A stretch of 64,000 nt of DNA from Setaria digitata. Taxonomy: Eukaryota > Nematoda > Chromadorea > Rhabditida > Setariidae. Position 1 is the first letter of the stretch. The number at the start of each line of letters is the position of its first letter. The notes beneath the pieces were generated by a model. It saw only the letters and a program-made list of their open reading frames with translations, did not search any database and had not been told where the DNA came from. Below, piece after piece: positions 41,039 to 55,998 of the stretch. Location: positions 55,685-119,684 of the forward strand of contig RCAB01000172.1 in NCBI GenBank assembly GCA_003640385.1, read 5' to 3'. The position numbers and the translations under genes are program-made.

Positions 41039-42864
41039 TTCCAATTACTATTATAACGCTGAAAATGAAAATTTAATTCAAGATCGTATAATACAGTAAC
41101 GCAAAACATCATATATTAATATAAATATTTGGTTCTATTTTCAAAAAAAAAAAACATTACACAACATTGTTATAAATAAACTACGCAATTCACTCAATAC
41201 TGAGTATGTTCGTGTGATTGCTGCACTTGCTAATTTTTATAATGCTTGAGATTTCTCATCATGGTGTCTCAATGCTTATTTCCCTGAAATGAAATTGGCA
41301 TCAATGGGTCTAAATTTAATGAACTACCAAACACTGTAAAATCAATCCCTCTGATATTACACAGAAGTGAATAACTAAACAGTTACTTATCTGATGCTAT
41401 TAAAGATCTGATTGAAAATTTTGCTAAACAAGAATTTAACTTTTCCAGCATAGTTTGCTCTACATTTTCTTAAACTAATAAATTTACTAGGGTAGAAACT
41501 GGTCAAGAAACTAAATATAGAAAACAATGGATGAAGAAACTGTACTAAACTCTTCACTGAAAAGCTGAATGAGAGGTAACGTTTAATTGTACTTTTATCA
41601 AGAGAAACTTACAACCTTATACAAAGTCTAACCTCAGTACCTTAATTACGAAGTCCGACATCGATCAGAAATTTTAGCTTCGATACCATATCAGATCAGG
41701 TTAATCACAAAGACTGGTAGTGCTAAAGTACAACAGAACGAAGTAACAAACGGAAGAGGTAATCAAGATCATAACTATAACACCACACTTCTAAAAACTG
41801 ATCCATAATTGCAATCTGCCACATGACTAGGTAAGCCCGAGATTGTTGACTAGACTGGTATAACGATGAAAAAAAGACAACAAATTTACGAATGACGTAA
41901 AGTACTACGCCCGCCTAATATTCACTAGCGAACTAATCCGAAGGTAAAATACACTGCATGAACATACGCATCCTCTTCCCAGGTTCAAAATAATTTTCAC
42001 AACGTCCCATTTGTGACACTATGAAATCTGAAATGTAGCATATTGATTTTCGACCACTTTTAAACAACACAATAAAAGAAAATAGAACGATTATTTTATA
42101 GACATTGAGGCTTACAAAGAAATAAAAGATATTGGAAGTGCTGAAGAGAAAAAAAAACAGCTCGAAGATTTGTTAGAGTACAAAGATAAGAAAAGAAAAA
42201 AGAGATTTAAAAAAGGAGAGTTTAGGATACAAAGTGTGTTTTGCATGATACATAAAATGAATGAGAGAGAATAGAAGTGAGATAATTTAAATAGGGATGA
42301 ACTAGAGATTGATAAGAATTGTAGGAGATCATTGTAATTGAAGACTGAGAGAGGAGAGAAAGTAAATGGAATGATCAATTGCAGAAAAGATTAAAAAGCT
42401 CTATTTCATTGTCCAAGCCGTGGTCTGTATGCAAATGTTTCAGTTATTCTTTGAGTGAATGTGTGTTGAAGTGTGTTATGTTACACGTAGTTGTGTTACG
42501 TGCACATTTGCGGTATACGTGTAATATTGTGTTGTTACGTGCTAAATATTATATGATAATAGAAATAATCAGAGTTATCAGTAATCATTAACGATCATAA
42601 TCATTTGTAATGAAAAAGTGAAAATGATCGCTGAAATGAAAAGAAAAAATTTAGGATAGGCTCTAAAATTCTGTAGATATAGCATTATAAATGGTACACT
42701 ATTCAGGAATTACTTATTCGTCTGGACAATTGCTTTTTGTTCAGAATCTCCCTCTATTTTTTTGCGCCTAAGAAAATTTTATTTCAGAGTTTTTTAGTTT
42801 AATTCGAAGAACTATTTTTGTGAAGTTATCGTTTTTCGGGTATCAACGGCTTTTCATCAGAAAT
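41039..42864. other. Divergent intergenic region, tsg-101 / BuGZ
   Basis: 1.8 kb between opposite starts; must hold both promoters. No ORF, RNA gene or repeat worth calling apart from an A-rich stretch at 42100-42370. The BuGZ start is preceded by catcag at 42855-42860, a possible trans-splice acceptor. Confidence 0.5.
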
Positions 42865-44871
42865 ATGGGTCGGAAGAAAAAGCGTGCGGCGAAACCTTGG
42901 TGTTGGTAAGCTATTTTAATTTTTCCCCATAAATCCAAAAACATTGACTTTTCATTTTTTTTTTTAAAAGAATTGTGTTGTAGAATATGTTGTTTAATAT
43001 ATCAAGTCATACATTCCGCTACTTATCCTCTCTTCGTTGGCGTGCTAGGTGCAGATTTATAAGTTTAGTTTTGTCTAAAGGATTCAATACGGCTTAATTT
43101 ACCAGACTATTTCACTTTTTTATACCTTTCCTGTAACCAAGACCAGGAGCATTCAGTCGCAAGGATTCCGATGATTAAATCCGAAACTATTATATAGATA
43201 TAGACTGTAATTAATACCTTTGCAGGTATTGTAATCGTGAATTTGAAGATGAAAAAATCTTAATTCAACACCAAAAAGCAAAACATTTCAAATGTCATAT
43301 TTGTCACAAAAAGCTTTTTACGGGACCCGGACTAGCCATTCATTGCATGCAGGTATGTTCTTCCACCTCGCAATGCGTATACACATAAAATCCTTTTTTT
43401 GTGTGTTGGATTTCTTCATATGCATCAATACTAGAAGTTCATTTTATTCAGTGTTTCTAAAACACACTCTTTTTAAGGTTCACAAAGAAACAATAGATAA
43501 GATACCTGCTGCTTTACCAGGTAAAGATTCGGTAGAAGTGGAAGTTTATGGCATGGAAGGCATTCCTGATGATGTTCAAGGTCCCGGATTTTTTCCTTTT
43601 GCAAATAGACAAGTTTTAAGCTTTATAGCCTTTTGTTTAATACTTTCCGTGAAAGTACCAATTCGTTTTTTCTTTTTCTTTTTTCTTTTTTAGAAGAAAG
43701 TTCGAAGAAGGAGTCTAAAAACACTGCTAATCCTGTTCCTCCTCTGATAGCTCCATTTCCAATGCTACCTCCTGGTAAGCATTTTGTTCATATTTTGTAA
43801 GGTTTTGTAAAGTCACGTTTTATCTGAACTTTCGGACAACTTTTAAATTACATCAGGTCTCCCGCTTTTCGAAAAATCATGTATTTCAGGGATTCCACCC
43901 ATGATTCCCGGTTTTCCGCCTCTTCCACCTTCAGGAATGCCTCCGTTTGGGCCACCATTTATGCCGGGAGTGCCAGCACCGCCAAGAGCTCTCCCGCCAC
44001 TTCCGGTTGTACCTCCAGGCAGTACGCAACCTGCACTCACAAGGTTCCTGTTCTATACCTTTTATTAATTATTGAAGCCCCTTGAACTGGCCAAGCTCAA
44101 CTAAGTTCGGCTAACGTAAAAAGTATCTTGGAGCAGTTGTCCTTCGATATCAGTTTCACATACCAGACGTTTCAGAAGAACTCCGTAGCATTTCTTCCTA
44201 ATTCCTCCGTGCAGTGGGAAAAAAAGAAAAAGAAATTGGTTGCACCTAATATTGTTTATGACATTAATTGTTGAAGCCCCTGAAAATATCCATTTTTTCT
44301 AGCCGTTGGCCTGCATTTTTGCTAGCATTTCTATATAAAAAACAGCTTTTTCTTCACTCCTACTTTTAAAAAACTTGATGGTGTATTACGCTGGTGATTC
44401 CGTTATTTTCCATATTTTTTTTTTAAGAACATGTTATTGCGATTTTGTTGCAGCATGAGCCTGCCTCCGCGAGTACCACTACCAAACGGTCCGATGGGTG
44501 TACCTGGTATCCCTGGTCCTGGAACAATCAATGCACAATCTACACCTACTGTGCCAGCAGCTTTCCCAGCTTATAGTGATCCTTCTTCTAGTAAGACTGC
44601 AGAACCGGAACGAATCCGGGAGTTGCCTAATCAGATCCAAAGATTGGGGGCGAAAATACACATTATGCATCCGGATGAAGATATATCTTTGGTATGTTAT
44701 TAAATGTAAAATTTTTCTGCGTATTCATGAAATTCGTAAAGCGACCATATCTTCTTTGAATGAATTTGTGTGACATTCCCAGACACTCGTTTTTTTTTTT
44801 TTTTTATTTTATTTTATTTTTTTATTTTTTTTCAGGAGGAGCGATTGGCAATCAGTAAGGGATTTATCTAG
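42865..44871 (+). CDS. ZNF207: BuGZ/ZNF207 homologue, BUB3-binding zinc-finger protein
   Basis: Nuclear protein of the spindle and kinetochore that binds and stabilises BUB3 and also associates with splicing factors. Seven exons: 42865-42905, 43226-43352, 43478-43580, 43694-43774, 43890-44043, 44454-44691 and 44836-44871, in phase, 259 aa. The N-terminus [20 protein letters not shown] carries two C2H2 fingers (C13, C16, H29, H34 and C37, C40, H53, H58), followed by GMEGIPDD, then a long Pro/Gly/Met-rich low-complexity region (the coacervation-prone part of BuGZ). The C-terminal [13 protein letters not shown] matches the GLEBS BUB3-binding motif, after which the protein ends in 8 residues. It is shorter than vertebrate forms (~480 aa), losing most of the low-complexity tail. 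The 43580 donor (gtcccg) is weak but gives the right phase. Confidence 0.92.
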
Positions 44872-45000
44872 TTGATAGTGGATTCAAAATTTTCCTGAGG
44901 TAAGTTCTTCCTTAATCTTTTCAGGATGTAGCTGATGATTGATTACTTTATGCGATAAGTTTCAAGGTAGCTTTTAATGGTTTATAAGTAGGTTTCCTGC

Positions 45001-45882
45001 TTAGTTTGTTTGCATAAATTCATCATAAGTTCTGCGTTGTGGAACCTTTAGAAAGAGCTGAAACGACAGTTTCCGACCGTGCCACACAATTTTAATTGTA
45101 AAGGTTAGTCCTGGAAACAGGTGGGTAGTGTTTTCTTGCTCATCAAAAAGATTATGAAGGTACGCCTTCATGTCCTGTACGTTTTTGGCACTCCCGTTGG
45201 TACTTTTCGTCCACACTTTCTTCAAGGTTTCAGCAACTGCTGCGGGTCTTTGGCAACTTTTTTCTGTGAGTTCAATTAATATTTTGCGACACTTATTCCG
45301 ATATTCTCCCAGTTAATTTGGGGTAGGACATTGCAGTCCGCAAAAGTGAAGGGGTTGGGAATCTCGGGTCTTATATCCTTGTACCCTGAAGGACTTGGAA
45401 GCAGATTTTGTGGACTTCGTGTTTGGTTTCCGGACTCAAAACTTATGCTGTAGGACTGGGAGATTAACACGTAAGTTTACTGTTCAAAGTATAATGTTTG
45501 CTTTTTTTACTTCCTGCTGAAGTTGTGGTTGAAGCTGTACTGAGGTAAGTATACTGCGGCCTAGTTCGAAACATCTTACTCATTGGCATTTTGCCAATAA
45601 AAGTAATCCATTTCAGCGCAGTCATATCTTTTCTCACCATCACCGTCAAAATTTGTTGTCCGTATGCAGAAGAAAAAAGTGGGAATTACTGCTATTCATT
45701 GTGCTGTACCAAAATCCTAAATGAAACGATTAGCGTTGGAATTGTGATTGAAGACTGCGTTGAATTATATTTCCCTCATCCCTCATTGTTTTCTCTTTTT
45801 TTTGTAATTGTAATTTTTGATGGTAACGATTGTCGGTAAGTTTTGCTTTTACCAGACAGTAAGGTTTCTTTTTTCTTCTTTT

Positions 45883-45913
<31 letters not shown>

Positions 45914-46496
45914 GAATATTGTTGTATGACACGCACACGCACAAATACACGACGTATACCCAGGACATATGTGTTTTCACATCTCTATATAAACAATTAC
46001 TATTTGTCAAAACTCCCTCAACGGAGGTTACAATTTAAAATTTCGGAACTAGGATTAACATTTCTTCCTTTTGAATGTGTTTATAGTGTATGTAATACAT
46101 CAACTCCGAACATCCAGAACCTTTGGTTGTCGAGATTCCCGAATGGCATTTTTGATCGCATAGGAATGAATTGTATCGTTTTCCACTTGCTTCTCTAGGG
46201 ATGAAAACCGATTCGCCGAAAGTGGTACTACAGATTGTTGATCTTAAAACCGAAAACCCTTCCATATCATCTACACTTTGCGTTCCACTGGGAGAAAAAA
46301 AAAACACAAAGTAGTTTACGTCCCGCTGGGAGCAACAGTTTGTACTAGAAAAAAACCAGAAATCTGATGTGCCTTTTTTACCGACATATTTCATCGACAG
46401 CAGGAGTAGTAATACTGCAAATAGTATGCAGCTTACTTTATCATAGTAAAACCTAACAATAATAATCCCACTGTTAAATGGAGCCAGCAAATGCAT
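45001..46496 (-). CDS. Unrecognised secreted or single-pass membrane protein
   Basis: I do not recognise this gene. Five exons in transcription order, 46496-46121, 45691-45580, 45539-45511, 45441-45385 and 45305-45001, join in phase to 292 aa. The N-terminal region has one strong hydrophobic segment (VSCILFAVLLLLLSMKYV, residues ~21-38), so it is a signal anchor or signal peptide. The remainder has scattered cysteines, N-glycosylation sequons (NDT, NGS, NTT) and a hydrophilic C-terminal part (TLKKVWTKSTNGSAKNVQDM..., VWHGRKLSFQLFLKVPQRR). Exon A may contain a further short intron around its T-rich stretch (46295-46302 region), and exons C and D use weak sites, so boundaries are tentative. It is tail-to-tail with BuGZ, 129 bp apart. 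Coding status is supported by five successive phase-compatible exons, not by homology. Confidence 0.55.
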
Positions 46497-46713
46497 CCAG
46501 ATTCTCGATTTTTTTGAGTCCGTCTTGCTTCACTCATAATAAGGCAATTTGACAGATGCATGCAAAAAAAAAGCATTTTAAATTTCTAAAAATCGAGTAA
46601 AAATCTGAAGTAGAGGTTGTGCTGCACTTCCATATGCTGCTTATTAACGTTTTAGTGGATGTTTCTCAACAATATGAGTACATCGACAAAACAACAACGA
46701 AAGCAGAAATGTA

Positions 46714-49229
<2,516 letters not shown>

Positions 49230-51048
49230 CCGATAGAAATTCACCTGTAAATTATTTTACTGCTTAATTAGAACGTTTCTGAACACCAAAAATACCTTGC
49301 CAGTATTTCCCATCAGTACAGTTAGGATTAAACTGCAATTTTAATAAATGACATGATTTTAGTGGAGATAACAAAGGAAAATACAATGAGAATAATCGAC
49401 TGCTAATTCCATCAGTCAGAACTCAATCTTAAATTCAATTTCCTAGGCACTAATAATAAATATGAAGTATTAAAAATCACAACTTTAATGTTAATTTTAA
49501 TCGCCAATTCCAGAATAAAGATCCAAACAATCGGTCAAATCATGGAAGATGAAATTTCTCACAGAAATAACTGAAAAAGGACTGTAAAAAACAATCTATT
49601 TAAGTTAAGCGATTTCACAACACTTTACTCGCTTATATGATAGTGATGAAACGATGTCCGATGAAATTTAATTTAGACTGAATTAATTAGGAAAGAAAAG
49701 AATACATTGTTGGAGATTTTAGAGAATGAGAATGATTGAAGATATAATATAAGCATGGATTGTAAGTGAAAAATAGTTCAGCAATGCAGGAGAGATGAAT
49801 GACAAAGAAAGAGCAAAATTATTGTTGCATTGTTGTTTAGATTAAAAAGAGGAGAGAAATTCATGAGAAATAATGTAATGTAGCGGGGGTAGTGATTAAA
49901 AGTAACACAGATAGATAAGATAAATGTGGAAGGAAGCCAGAGATCGGTAAAAAAAGTATAATAATATGGGAAAAAGTTAATTTATCAAATTAATACAAAA
50001 AATTAGTTGTATGAATGGTAAATTAAAATTAAATGATATTAGACATAACGATTTATTCTTAATCTAAAAAAGAATTTAAAAAAAAAAAAGATTTCCAAGT
50101 TTTCTAAATTATTTTTTTTTTTTTTGAATAATTTTTGGTAAATAGTAAAAAGTTGAAAAAAAAGAATAAAATTCTGAAATTTCATTGCTTTATGGAAGAG
50201 CAATTTTGGCAATCAATAATTCAAGTTGTTTTAAATATTGTCTTTCCTTTTTTTTTTTCTTTTTTTTTCCGGTTCTCTTTTTTAAAATATAATATGGAAG
50301 TTTAAATTAGTAATCCCAACAGTGAAAGCATTTGATTCATCAAATTTTTGTGATGCCAAAGGAAGTTGCAATCAATAATTTATGAAATGGAATGAAATAA
50401 AATAATTGAGAATTTAAAGGATTTGAATTAGCGCAATATACCTTAACATGCATGCATTCACAATGGTCAAGTCACAATGATGCAGCTCGGTGTGTGAGAC
50501 ATTTTGTTGCTGGTCTCTTCTGTGGGGGTTTGGTAGGTTTCTGGATTTCTGGATATGTAGGGGTATTATGGATTCCCAGGTGTACGGAGACTTTATAGCG
50601 GTTCCGGATGCGTAAAACTGTTATAATAGGCTTCCGGTTGTGTGACTGATTTATGAGTTATCTGTGATGTGAAATTTCAAGAGATAGCTGGTGGTATAGG
50701 TTGTAATGAATGTGATGAGTAACAGGATAATATTTTTGTTGTTTTTTTTTTTTTTTTTTCTGCAGTACACAAAAACTTTTTCAATTTAGATTAGTTATTT
50801 TAAAGAAGCTATTACGGTTAGGTTAAACTTGAAGGTATAAAGTAGTAGGTAAGGATGGGGTAAGATTAAGATAAATATCTGTAACTGGTGTAATTGTGGA
50901 TGAAACACCAACAACATTCAAAAGAATAGAATATATTTAATTGTAGAGGATTTCCGGTTTTTGGTCATTATGTACTCGTGTAGTCGTTTAGTCGTATGTT
51001 CGAAAAAATTTTAGATTTCTTTTTAAATTTAGAAAAATTTAAAGGTGA
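49230..51048. other. Divergent intergenic region, dnj-2 / brk-1 operon promoter
   Basis: 1.8 kb between opposite starts, AT-rich with T runs (50109-50125, 50743-50759). It should contain the promoter of the downstream four-gene + strand cluster. No ORF supported. Confidence 0.5.
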
Positions 51049-51666
51049 ATGAATGCAGGTAGTATAAAGATTACACTTGTACAGCGGCAGCTACGAGAGG
51101 ATTGGAATAATCGTGAATACGCGCAGGTAGTTTCCGATAATATTCGACATATCGCAGACTTCCTTTGCAACTTTGGTAGGTCTTTAGTGTTTACTTACCA
51201 TCAAGTACAGTGTCTTTACTGGGCAGCATTAAATGAATGACCGTTAGTGGTACAGTGTAGAGGAATAGGTATACAAAGAATACATTTGTTTAGAACTTTT
51301 CGAACAATTGAGGAGTAAAGTATTGTTCAACTGCTTAGTATTCATATTTTCAGAACTGTCTTGTCGGAGCAAAATCGCTACGTTAAGTGATAAAGTATCA
51401 CTGTTGGAACGAAAGGTGGAATTTCTCGAAGCAAGAGTAAGTTTATATTCTGCATTTGTTGAACGTTTGAATGACAGTCCTCCCCTTCACCGTACTTTTG
51501 TCTTTCTTTTAAACTTTTCGAGAAAGAGAATTGTAATGTTTTTGGTGGTTCCAATGCAATAGTACAGTGCTTTCATTCTGATAAGTGGACAGCTCACTCT
51601 ATCTATTAAACTTTCCCTGACTAACTGTATAATTACCAGTTGTCGAGAGGTGAAACACTCAATTGA
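51049..51666 (+). CDS. BRK1: BRK1/HSPC300, WAVE regulatory complex subunit
   Basis: Smallest subunit of the WAVE/SCAR complex that activates Arp2/3 actin nucleation; a coiled-coil peptide forming a trimer with WAVE and ABI. Three exons, 51049-51175, 51354-51436 and 51640-51666, give 78 aa (human 75). Hallmarks: QLREDWNNREYAQVV, IRHIADFLCNFE, LSCRSKIATLSDKVSLLERK and VEFLEARLSRGETLN-stop. The final 9-codon exon ends with TGA only 6 nt before the NUO-3 ATG, inside the same exon. The N-terminal 10 residues before VQRQ are less certain; the ATG at 51049 is the first suitable one. First gene of the probable operon. Confidence 0.93.
51632..51639 (+). promoter_or_regulatory. 3' splice site shared by brk-1 exon 3 and nuo-3
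   Basis: attaccag (AG at 51638-51639) is the cis acceptor of the last BRK1 exon. It is also the nearest acceptor upstream of the NUO-3 ATG (34 nt), with no other AG-type acceptor in the 6-nt gap, so a trans-spliced NUO-3 mRNA would have to use it too. Confidence 0.55.
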
Positions 51667-51672
51667 AACGGA

Positions 51673-54180
51673 ATGGCAAAAGATATGATAAAAACTGCTG
51701 CTGCAGTTACACGTGAAGTTGTTCCTATTATATCTGCCAATAAAGCACAAAGCCGAACAAATATGCTTGCTGTATATAAAGAAATGTTAGTTCATTTCAT
51801 TCATTTACTGCAAGAAAGGTAAATTTTTAATATAGGCTGTTATAGTCTTTCGCATTTTCTCAATTTGAAGCTTCTTTCATCACGCTCTCGCTGCTAAACT
51901 GCAGTTGCAAAACAGCACAAACTCATTAGTACCTTATATTGTGTTGTAGCCACAAATGAATGTTTCCAGTAAGAACAGCAGTTTTGCATATTAAATACTT
52001 GATGTTGAAAAAAATGCTGGCGTTATCTCTCTAGTTGTGAATAATACATTCAAGTAGTAGTGCAGTAAAAAAGTAAAGCTGTCAAAACTGCAATTTTTGT
52101 GTATTTCGTGAATCTACGTGTTTACAACATTTGAAATACTGATATTAATATTGTACCATGAGCAAAGTTAGTCTGCTAATGATTTTGAGTGATATAGCTT
52201 GGTTGTTTCTGGGTATTAAATAAACGACCGCAATTCCGTAATACCAAACGATTGATCGGGCATGAATTTACAAAGAAATTTATTACCTCGAACAATAATC
52301 ATCTGGCGTAATATTCGGTTAACGTCGCTTCTGTGAATCTCACAGAAAAAATGGTGTTGTGTCGTAAATTTATATTTGTGCATTTTCTTGTTTCTTCCCT
52401 TAATTTTTATCGACCCGTATATTCATTTCATTTTCATTTTGTTTTGTTGGTCCAGGTACATTTATTGGAATTGAGACAACAAATGTGGTACTGGTGAAAC
52501 TAGATAGCATAACTGTAAAAATAAATTAAAAAAACAACCCCTTCCTTTTTTCGGTTAAGGTTATTCTTCTATGCTCCAGTCTCATTAATTATAGGTAACT
52601 GAAGACTTTTATTTCTGCAAAACTTTCCATGCAGTGAAAAATATTCGTTCTCTCAGTTAATGGTTGTAGCTTTGGATAAAAATTAGTTTGGAATAGACAT
52701 GTTAAGCTTTGGCTATTTTCGTATTCCTTTTATTGGAAAGCATCATAGAGGGAAATGGGTATGATTTTTGAATCATCATAACACCAAGATTTTTTTATAG
52801 TCACAATAACGCTTTTGCTTATTGATGGCATCTTATCGGTAATTGCTTCAATCCTTTTAACATTTTTATACCAAAAAAAAAGCAGAAATATTTAAGAAAT
52901 GTTTTCGTTTGCTTCCTATTTTCCTTTCATTTGAAATTTGAGTTTAGCATTATCACACTACTCTCTCCTTACGCGGGATAGCTAAAGGAAGGGATATCCT
53001 CATCATTTTTTTTTTTTTTTTAATTGGTGAATTATTCACGTTATTCTAGTATCTGGGAACAGCATGGGTGATGATGGTGGTAACAGTAATAGTAGTTGGG
53101 ATAGTAGCAGTAATGCAGCTGTTCTCGTTGTTGTAGTGGTTATCATTACCATTGAGTCATCCTTATATTTCTTATAATTAAATAAATAAGTATATATATA
53201 TATGTATGCTTTCATTTATATATATAAATATATATATTTACATATTTACATATATATATATATATATATATGCAGGCTTAAAGGAAAAATGCAGAATCGA
53301 TTTTGGATATTGTTTGAGACAGGAAATCCATTGCCTAACTGCTTCTGCTGTGAATGTGAGTGTTGCTCCTCTTGCCTAGTATCTTTTTTTTTTTCAGGAA
53401 AGATAGCTCTGAATTTGTATGCGTATGTGTGTTTGCCTTTTATTTTTTTAGAATCATTCTTTATATTCTGTTCTTCGAAAAGATGATTATATTATGAAGT
53501 TGGATAATGTTAAGCATTCTTTGTATTTATTATTACGGAAATGAGATGGTGATATATTAAGAATTAATTATGACGTAAACCCTGTCTTTTTCTAAATTTT
53601 TATTCTCAAATATATTTTGACACGTCGTTTTCTTTTTTTTTTCTTTTTTTTCTAATTTTGTAATGAAACGTTAATTTTATCGACTCATGTCTATTCGTCT
53701 TGTAGTGGTGATGTAATTTGTGAATGGTCGTTGACATGGGCGACCCACTAATGATGACAGTCGTTTCATTTCACTTGTTCACTGAATATTCTACCAGATC
53801 CTTATTTTTTATGTCTTCGCTCATATATTATTACCGTCTATTAGCACATTTCTGTATCATAAATTTGAATTAGTAATTTCTCGAATTCCCTTCATTTCTC
53901 ATAATTGTCAAATGTGTTTACATGGTTGCTTTAGATATTGTCATATATTTTATGTAAGAATCAAATTCCGACTTATTAATACCAGTTCTTTTGGATATTC
54001 AAAAGATCTTTTGCGAATTCTGATTGGAAGTTCACTGAATGAAGAATCGACCTTCATGAGAAAATATATTGGAAGTCAATCATTGATTCGCACTTCATGT
54101 ACGTGTGTATACATATGTGCATTGTGTGTGTATGTATGTATGTATGTATGTGTATGTATGGATGTATGTATGCATGTATG

Positions 54181-54226
<46 letters not shown>

Positions 54227-55791
54227 TGTATGTATGTATGTATGTATGTATGTATGTATGTATGTATGTATGTATGTATGTATGTATGTATGTATGTATG
54301 TATGTATGTATGTATGTATGTATGTATGTATGTATGTATGTATGTATGTATGTATGTATGTATGTATGTATGTATGTATGTATGTATGTATGTATGTATG
54401 TATGTATGTATGTATGTATGTATGTATGTATGTATGTATGTATGTATGTATGTATGTATGTATGTATGTATGTATGTATGTATGTATGTATGTATGTATG
54501 TATGTATGTATGTATGTATGTATGTATGTATGTATGTATGTATGTATGTATGTATGTATGTATGTATGTATGTATGTATGTATGTATGTATGTATGTATG
54601 TATGTATGTATGTATGTATGTATGGCATATCCCACCACCACTATACTATACACTGATAATAAGCTTTATTTGGCAACTTCATCAATAGATCGATCACTGT
54701 AGGAATATACCTGATGGCTAAATTTCAAATAGATTGAAAGTGTTTTTAAAAAAAAGTTAAAATTTAGGTTATTCATTCAGTGCTGTTTTGTTTTGCATTT
54801 AGTTTTTAAAAAATTTGAAAATTTGGATATTTTTTTCCGACAAAGAAAAATTCATAACTTTATAATTCGATGACAATGTGGTAGAATTTGTCCTGAAAGC
54901 TTTAGAAAGTTTTGTCCATTAAAAGTGTATTCGAAACAGCGATGAGCATTGTAGTGCACATTTACCTGTGGTAATTAATGGTGTGAATGGGGTGATATTG
55001 CCGACATTTAACCGTTTTCGGTGGCAATTTTATAAATTAAAATCGATCATCATGTCTGCATGGAAAAAGACGGAAAGTTGTTATGATTACAGCGAAGTAA
55101 TTGATCACTTTTTTTGATTTTTTTTTTTTCTTTCAAAACATTTTTTGATTTTCAAAATATGAATTTTTTCGCTTTAGATGATGGGAGCATGAGATCAAAT
55201 GAGCAGCAAAATTATACAGCCAGCTAAAGCTTGATTTTCTGCCTCTACCGAAGTCTTTTGCTTATTCCAGGCAACGCTATGCTCCAGAAATCTACAGAGA
55301 GTTCCATTTTGAGGATATGCCATTATCAGTCTTTCGGGCAGCCTTGAAGAAGCAGTACACTAATAATGCACATTTGACTGATTTCCGCGTTATCGATCGG
55401 AAAATTGCGGAGTGTCGTCAAGTAAGTAATAATTTTTTTTTTCCTTTTTTGCATTGTATTTTGTGATAAGTTTTCTCATTGATGTTCAGTTTACAAATAA
55501 GTTTGTTATTGGTTTTTTTTTCCAACAGTTCCGACATTTTTACCAAATCTTTTCGACATATTACCAAGACTTGGGAAGGAAATATAAAAAATTGCAATTT
55601 TGGATTCAAGTATAACTTTTCGAGTCAATTTTTTCCTTGCGTTATACTTGAGTGCTTGAAAATTTCAGGTTATGTTGGGATGCCAAAAGAGTTGGTATAA
55701 TTCATACCATCTACGAAACCTCCTGTTCCGTGAAAATGTTGAGGCGAAACCGAAAGATTTCTTATCGTCCTTTCTTAGGAGCAAAAATTAA
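51673..55791 (+). CDS. nuo-3: NUO-3/NDUFA6, LYR-motif accessory subunit of complex I
   Basis: Mitochondrial LYR-family protein of NADH:ubiquinone oxidoreductase; in mammals it docks the acyl-carrier protein. Three exons, 51673-51785, 55271-55421 and 55669-55791, in phase, 128 aa (human NDUFA6 ~128-154). The LYR position reads VYK (MLAVYKEMQRYAPEIYREFH), then LKKQYTNNAHLTDFRVIDR and C-terminal EAKPKDFLSSFL; these align without gaps to NDUFA6. The donor at 51786 (gttagt) was preferred to a later gtaaat at 51819, also in phase, because the latter would insert 11 residues into the LYR helix. Intron 1 is 3.5 kb and contains a large TATG microsatellite. Second gene of the probable operon, 6 nt after BRK1; the next gene COQ-3 begins 207 bp after its stop. 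Confidence 0.9.
53191..53272. repeat. (TA)n-rich microsatellite in nuo-3 intron 1
   Basis: Two adjacent TA tracts separated by tatgtatgctttcattta. Confidence 0.85.
54126..54624. repeat. Large (TATG)n microsatellite in nuo-3 intron 1
   Basis: Degenerate at first (54126-54199, with a TA block), then about 425 bp and ~106 uninterrupted copies of TATG to 54624. Because 4 is not a multiple of 3, all frames are open on both strands and yield spurious Tyr-Val-Cys-Met or His-Thr-Tyr-Ile repeat ORFs up to 258 aa. Copy number in an assembly of such an array is unreliable. Confidence 0.98.
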
Positions 55792-55990
55792 CTCAGCTAT
55801 GAATTGTAGATGAACAGTGCTTATTTCATCCCTATTATTTTTATAATAACGATTTTTTTTTTCATATGAATAGTAAAACAGTGTTGTATTATTCGTAGTT
55901 TTTCTTGCACTATTGGTGGTTTATAACCATTTTTATCTCTAATTTTTCCTTATATCTATCAAGTATAGAATATTTAACATTTACACCTTA

Positions 55991-55998
55991 AACTTTAG
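55991..55998 (+). promoter_or_regulatory. Putative spliced-leader acceptor of coq-3
   Basis: aactttag ends exactly at the base before the COQ-3 ATG, 207 bp after the NUO-3 stop, as expected for trans-splicing of an internal operon gene. Confidence 0.55.

Noticed and set aside
51781..51818. Alternative nuo-3 exon 1 extension to the gtaaat donor at 51819
   Set aside because: Also in phase but adds 11 residues inside the LYR helix, which aligns gap-free to NDUFA6 with the earlier donor.
53912..54702. Four overlapping ORFs of 177-258 aa on both strands
   Set aside because: Pure translation of the TATG microsatellite; every frame is open, so length means nothing.
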